Origin: Bacteroidales bacterium UBA6408
GTDB lineage: Bacteria > Bacteroidota > Bacteroidia > Bacteroidales > UBA932
Assembly: GCA_002439805.1 (NCBI GenBank)
Contig: DJPQ01000076.1
Span: 30,287-94,286, forward strand
Length of the DNA: 64,000 nucleotides
Direction of reading: 5' to 3'
Shown here: positions 60,771 to 64,000 of the stretch, piece after piece
How positions within the stretch are numbered: position 1 is the first letter of the stretch
How the letters are laid out: each line of letters begins with the position of its first letter
Notes under the pieces: model-generated
The model's input: the letters and a program-made list of their open reading frames with translations, nothing else
What the model was told of the DNA's origin: nothing
Databases searched by the model: none
Program-made: the position numbers and the translations under genes

Positions 60771-62606
60771 TCACTTCAGGCGGATACGCTGCCAGGTGGA
60801 GCGGAGGGCAGGGTCGGAGAGGGAGAAGGCGACGGAGCCGGACGGGGTGACGGACTCGGCATAGAGGCAGAGATAGTCTCCCGTGGCGGCATTGCCGAGC
60901 TCGCTCAGCGGTACGGCGATTTCAGTCAGGATGCCTCGTCGACCGTCGGATGTCATGCCGCTTGCGGAGGCGGAAACCGGGGAGAAGCGCTTGGCCTCAA
61001 CCTTGCCTGTGGCCGAGTCTATGCTGAGTATGCCGTATTTCCTTGAACCGGAGGCGGCAAGGCGAAGATTCAGACGATGTACGCCGACGGTCGCTCCTGA
61101 CTCGGACGCAGACTCTGAAACATCGGAATCCGTCGCGGACTCTGAATCCCAGCCGCCCAATGAGGGAGAAGCTGCGCCGCCGGAGAATGCGGTCTCGACC
61201 AGCAGGTAGAGATTCTTGTCGTCGCGGCGGGCGCGGATGAGTGTCTCGTCGCCTTCTTCTGAAGAGAGAAACAGAGCCTGAGTGCCGTCCCATTCCGAGC
61301 CGTCGCCGTCCACGAGAACCGGAGCAGCCGGCGCGTCAATGCGGTGGTTCAGCCACAGACGCTCAACCTGAAGCCCCTTGTCACAGTGCATGGCGGCAAC
61401 CATGGTGCAGGGGCTGTCAACCTCAGTCGAGCCCCAGAAACCGTTGCCCGGCAAAGGATAGGACCAGTCTTCCTCCCACGAAGAGCCGGATGGGCACTGT
61501 CCCTTGCTGTCGAGTACCTTGACCTTGAATATGTTGGAATTATTGCAGCTCAGCACCGCCTCTCCGGAAGGGAACACGGCGACATAGCCCGAACCTCCCG
61601 GAACAGAATTGGACGACCTTCTCGCCGGGCCTTCGCTGTTCTCCCCGAGATCCTGCCAGTCCAGTCCGTCATTCCACACGACCGACATCCGGCAATAACT
61701 GCGTCCCTGATTGCTGGCCGGAGACTCAAGCCGTGCCTCCAGGAAACCGAGGATTGTCTTTCCGTCGTTAAGGACACGGAACGACGGCATCTGATCGGTG
61801 TAAATCCCTGTTCCGGTGTATTCGGTGGAGGGTCCGTCGTAGAAATACTTGAACTGACGGCATACCCTCATCTTCTCTCCCCATGTGTAGCCGTTGTCGG
61901 AGGAAATCATCACAGACGTGCCTGAGTTGCGGCATTGAGGGGTTGCATCCGTGAAATAGCAGTGTATGCGGCCGTCAGGAAGCACAAGTAGGTAGGGTTC
62001 CCAGTTGCAGAGGTCGTAGATGTGATGCGGCTCCGACCAGGTGCGTCCGTTGTCCTTGCTGCGGATTGTGCAGAGCCCTGAACCCATGTTCTGCAGATAA
62101 TGGTCCTGAGCCCGGTAAGAGCATACGGCAAGAATCTCACCGTTCGGAAGCACCGCCGCATCCATGTTCACATAGCGCCTCACGTCCTTTTTTCCGTCTG
62201 CCATAATCGGGAACTCTGGCTTGAAAAGCATAACCGGCATGCTCCACTCCTTCAGATCCGGACTTATGCTGCACCAGATGCGCGAGCCGAAACGCCCGCC
62301 GTGCCAGAACATTATGTACTCTCCCGAAGCCATTTTCTTGACACGGGGATAGTTCGCGAAATTTTCCTTGGCGACGTCGTCCTTCAATGCCCATTTGTTC
62401 GGGAGCACGACATATGTGCTCCTCATCGGCTGGAGACGGCTCCACTGCTCCTCTCCCTCGTGGGAGTTGAGTTCAGGAACCGCCCTTGAGGCGATTTCCG
62501 CCGACGTCGTAATTCTGACTCCGCCGGCTTCGGTGTCCTCAGGGAGCAGCGTCGCGTTGCATGACACCGAAAGCATCAGAAATGATGTCGCAAGGACCGA
62601 TATCAT
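60771..62606 (-). CDS. Sialidase-like lipoprotein with Asp-box repeats and C-terminal CBM9-like domain
   Basis: A 611-residue protein. The signal MISVLATSFLMLSVSC gives a lipid-anchored cysteine near residue 16. A six-bladed propeller with Asp boxes SKDNGRTW and SSDNGYTW follows (residues ~70-390), as in exo-alpha-sialidases and related BNR proteins. The C-terminal ~170 residues begin VDGDGSEWDG and LYLLVET, typical of CBM9-like carbohydrate-binding domains. The arginine triad of true sialidases is not clearly visible, so the substrate is uncertain; host or mucin glycans are plausible. Start at 62606 chosen for the signal peptide. Confidence 0.82.
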   Translation of the reverse strand: MISVLATSFLMLSVSCNATLLPEDTEAGGVRITTSAEIASRAVPELNSHEGEEQWSRLQPMRSTYVVLPNKWALKDDVAKENFANYPRVKKMASGEYIMFWHGGRFGSRIWCSISPDLKEWSMPVMLFKPEFPIMADGKKDVRRYVNMDAAVLPNGEILAVCSYRAQDHYLQNMGSGLCTIRSKDNGRTWSEPHHIYDLCNWEPYLLVLPDGRIHCYFTDATPQCRNSGTSVMISSDNGYTWGEKMRVCRQFKYFYDGPSTEYTGTGIYTDQMPSFRVLNDGKTILGFLEARLESPASNQGRSYCRMSVVWNDGLDWQDLGENSEGPARRSSNSVPGGSGYVAVFPSGEAVLSCNNSNIFKVKVLDSKGQCPSGSSWEEDWSYPLPGNGFWGSTEVDSPCTMVAAMHCDKGLQVERLWLNHRIDAPAAPVLVDGDGSEWDGTQALFLSSEEGDETLIRARRDDKNLYLLVETAFSGGAASPSLGGWDSESATDSDVSESASESGATVGVHRLNLRLAASGSRKYGILSIDSATGKVEAKRFSPVSASASGMTSDGRRGILTEIAVPLSELGNAATGDYLCLYAESVTPSGSVAFSLSDPALRSTWQRIRLK

Positions 62607-62728
62607 GCGGATTATATTATTAAAAATCATACACATAACTATTTTATAACAAACTGTTATTCGAGATAATCCTTAAGAGACCTTCAAAAAAGAGTTCGAA
62701 GGAGGACAAAACACTTTTGGTAAGCCGA

Positions 62729-64000
62729 TTATTCCTTAAGGCAGCGGACTGACATCAGTCGGCCGCGGATGCCCGTACCGCCGGTGGTCATGGCGACGGA
62801 GCCGCCGGCCTGTGCATACATCGCCGACGAGTTCTGCCCGGAGGCGCAGCTGCTCCAGTACAGTCCCCAATAGCCCTCATAGGCCAGCGCTCCGGCATCG
62901 GCCTTCGCAGAATCGACATATCCGGCGGCCGGGAAATAGTTGGTCGTGACGCCGGTGTTGAAACGGTAGCCATAGTACTGGTCACGTGTGTTCCCGGCAA
63001 GCTTGCCGTTGTTGAGTTCCGTCAATGCGTTCAGTTGGCTTGCGTCCGGCACTCGGTAGCCCTCAGGACATGGGTCGTAGGCGGTCTTGACGCCAGGGAT
63101 GCGAAGACTCTCTGAGACAATGTTGCCAAGAACAGTTCCGGCGTAACTTGAGCCCCAGAGCTCGTTGATGTATGTCTGAAGCCAGTTGCATCCGGAGTTC
63201 AGGACATACTGCCGCGACATAGGATGGTTGACGGACCAGCCGATAGAGCCAATCACATTGTCAGCCCGGACAACTGAAAGCGGCATCGCGAAGTTTGCCG
63301 CCTGCACACGATTGCTGACATTCAGCGCACGCGGAAACGGATCCTTGCGTCCCCACTGATAGAAGAGTCCGAAAGAGTTACGAACAGTCTCTTCACTGCA
63401 CTCAGACCTGTCTGCAATGGAAGTGGCGCCGAGATTCCGATCCATGATGCTGAAGTTTCCGACGGAAGTGCGGCACTCGACATCGGAGGTCTCCCCCACC
63501 CATATGTGGAACGACCACAGAATTCCGCCTGCGGCATCCTTCAGAGCCACCACAGCATTGCCGGTCATCCCGGTGAGAGGCACGGTCAGCGAAAGTTTGT
63601 CACCGTCACGGGCCAAGGCAAGTTCGGAAGCTGCGGGAACCACAGTTCCACGCGCAGAGGTCGCAGAAAGGTCAGTGAGTTCGCAGCCGTACTCCTGCTG
63701 CCAGAGGACATCTGCCGACGCAACCATGGCAGCCGCGCCGCCCACAACCGCGTTATCACGGGTGAAACGCTTGCTGAAAGAGCAGTATGGTGTCACGTCA
63801 AATGTCACGGAAGCCGTGCCCGGATTCACGACGACGCTGTTCGCTTTTCCGTAATACGGCGTGAGCGGCCTGTACTCAAGAAACGTAATCTCGCCTCCAG
63901 TCAGCGACACCGGCTCGCAGTCATAGCTGTAAGTCCGTCCGAAATCGTCGACGAGCGAGACTTCAAAGCCTTCGGGATAGTCCGCTGCAGGGATGCAGAA
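62729..64000 (-). CDS. Surface protein with C-terminal FISUMP/fimbrillin-associated domain (partial, 5' end outside window)
   Basis: The frame is open to the window edge, giving 423 codons. The C-terminal part carries MDRNLGATS, LFYQWGRKDPFPRA, YDPCPEGYRVPDASQL, YFPAAGY and GLYWSS, ending SVRCLKE, which is the Fibrobacter-succinogenes major paralogous domain (FISUMP) found in Bacteroidetes surface and fimbrial proteins. The upstream part has beta-rich repeats (VSFDVTPYC-like, LSLTVPLTGMTGNAVVALKD). The N-terminus and signal are missing, so anchoring cannot be judged. Confidence 0.8.
   Translation of the reverse strand, partial: FCIPAADYPEGFEVSLVDDFGRTYSYDCEPVSLTGGEITFLEYRPLTPYYGKANSVVVNPGTASVTFDVTPYCSFSKRFTRDNAVVGGAAAMVASADVLWQQEYGCELTDLSATSARGTVVPAASELALARDGDKLSLTVPLTGMTGNAVVALKDAAGGILWSFHIWVGETSDVECRTSVGNFSIMDRNLGATSIADRSECSEETVRNSFGLFYQWGRKDPFPRALNVSNRVQAANFAMPLSVVRADNVIGSIGWSVNHPMSRQYVLNSGCNWLQTYINELWGSSYAGTVLGNIVSESLRIPGVKTAYDPCPEGYRVPDASQLNALTELNNGKLAGNTRDQYYGYRFNTGVTTNYFPAAGYVDSAKADAGALAYEGYWGLYWSSCASGQNSSAMYAQAGGSVAMTTGGTGIRGRLMSVRCLKE

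Noticed and set aside
60771..62606. Calling the Asp-box protein a proven sialidase (nanH)
   Set aside because: Asp boxes and propeller are clear, but I could not place the catalytic arginine triad and Tyr/Glu pair with confidence.

Overview
The window looks like chromosomal DNA from a Bacteroidales bacterium (phylum Bacteroidota) with a moderately high GC content. Support comes from the short SigA-type primary sigma factor, a DUF3276/PUR protein, a DUF5606 protein, the nusB-yajC-ybbR cluster, a GlsA/GlsB-type glycine-lipid gene pair, lipoproteins with Bacteroidetes-style signal peptides, a TPP-riboswitch-controlled TonB receptor, and many promoters of the Bacteroidetes form TTTG-N19/20-TAnnTTTG. 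I cannot name the genus.

Layout. 0-8 kb: the end of an outer-membrane protein gene, a purine permease, a UDP-glucuronate/UDP-galacturonate gene pair, a small heat-shock protein, a small membrane protein and a DPP-IV-like peptidase. 8-25 kb: housekeeping genes (argS, htrA-rpoD, dnaN plus a DEDDh exonuclease, tmRNA, bactofilin, secA, rnhA, pdxA, recG). 25-27 kb: an AT-richer accessory patch with a truncated Rhs toxin gene, a candidate immunity gene and a displaced remnant of a second toxin end. 27-37 kb: a WYL regulator, a second S9 peptidase, glpABC, glsA/glsB and a lipoprotein. 37-47 kb: rimO, DUF5606, ybbR, yajC, nusB, PUR protein, dsbD, rny, a probable 6S RNA and zapA. 47-50 kb: MTA/SAH deaminase plus two tandem purine nucleoside phosphorylases. 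50-58 kb: two tRNAs, an NhaC-type antiporter, an APH-fold kinase, the TPP-riboswitch TonB receptor, glutaminyl cyclase and pyrG. 58-64 kb: a decayed ATPase gene flanked by repeats, a RelB/YafQ toxin-antitoxin pair, a sialidase-like lipoprotein and a surface protein running off the edge.

The most striking feature is a family of eleven ~105-127 bp intergenic elements (called R1-R11 here). Each is a three-tier nested hairpin: an outer stem and a middle stem whose sequences differ from copy to copy but stay self-complementary, and a conserved tip (CCTCA-CAACC-N4-GGTTG-CTSCGG). Ten copies start within about 1-8 nt of a stop codon and point the same way as the gene they follow. This covariation and placement argue for a selected 3'-end RNA (or DNA-hairpin) element rather than random repeats.

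Other points of interest are an Asn-to-Asp change at the base-recognition position of the second purine nucleoside phosphorylase, the Rhs toxin/immunity/orphan-tip cassette, a 14-bp x5 tandem repeat directly in front of glpA, and the 33-bp repeats at the breakpoint of the decayed ATPase gene. All calls rest on reading the sequence and on family knowledge; no database search was run.
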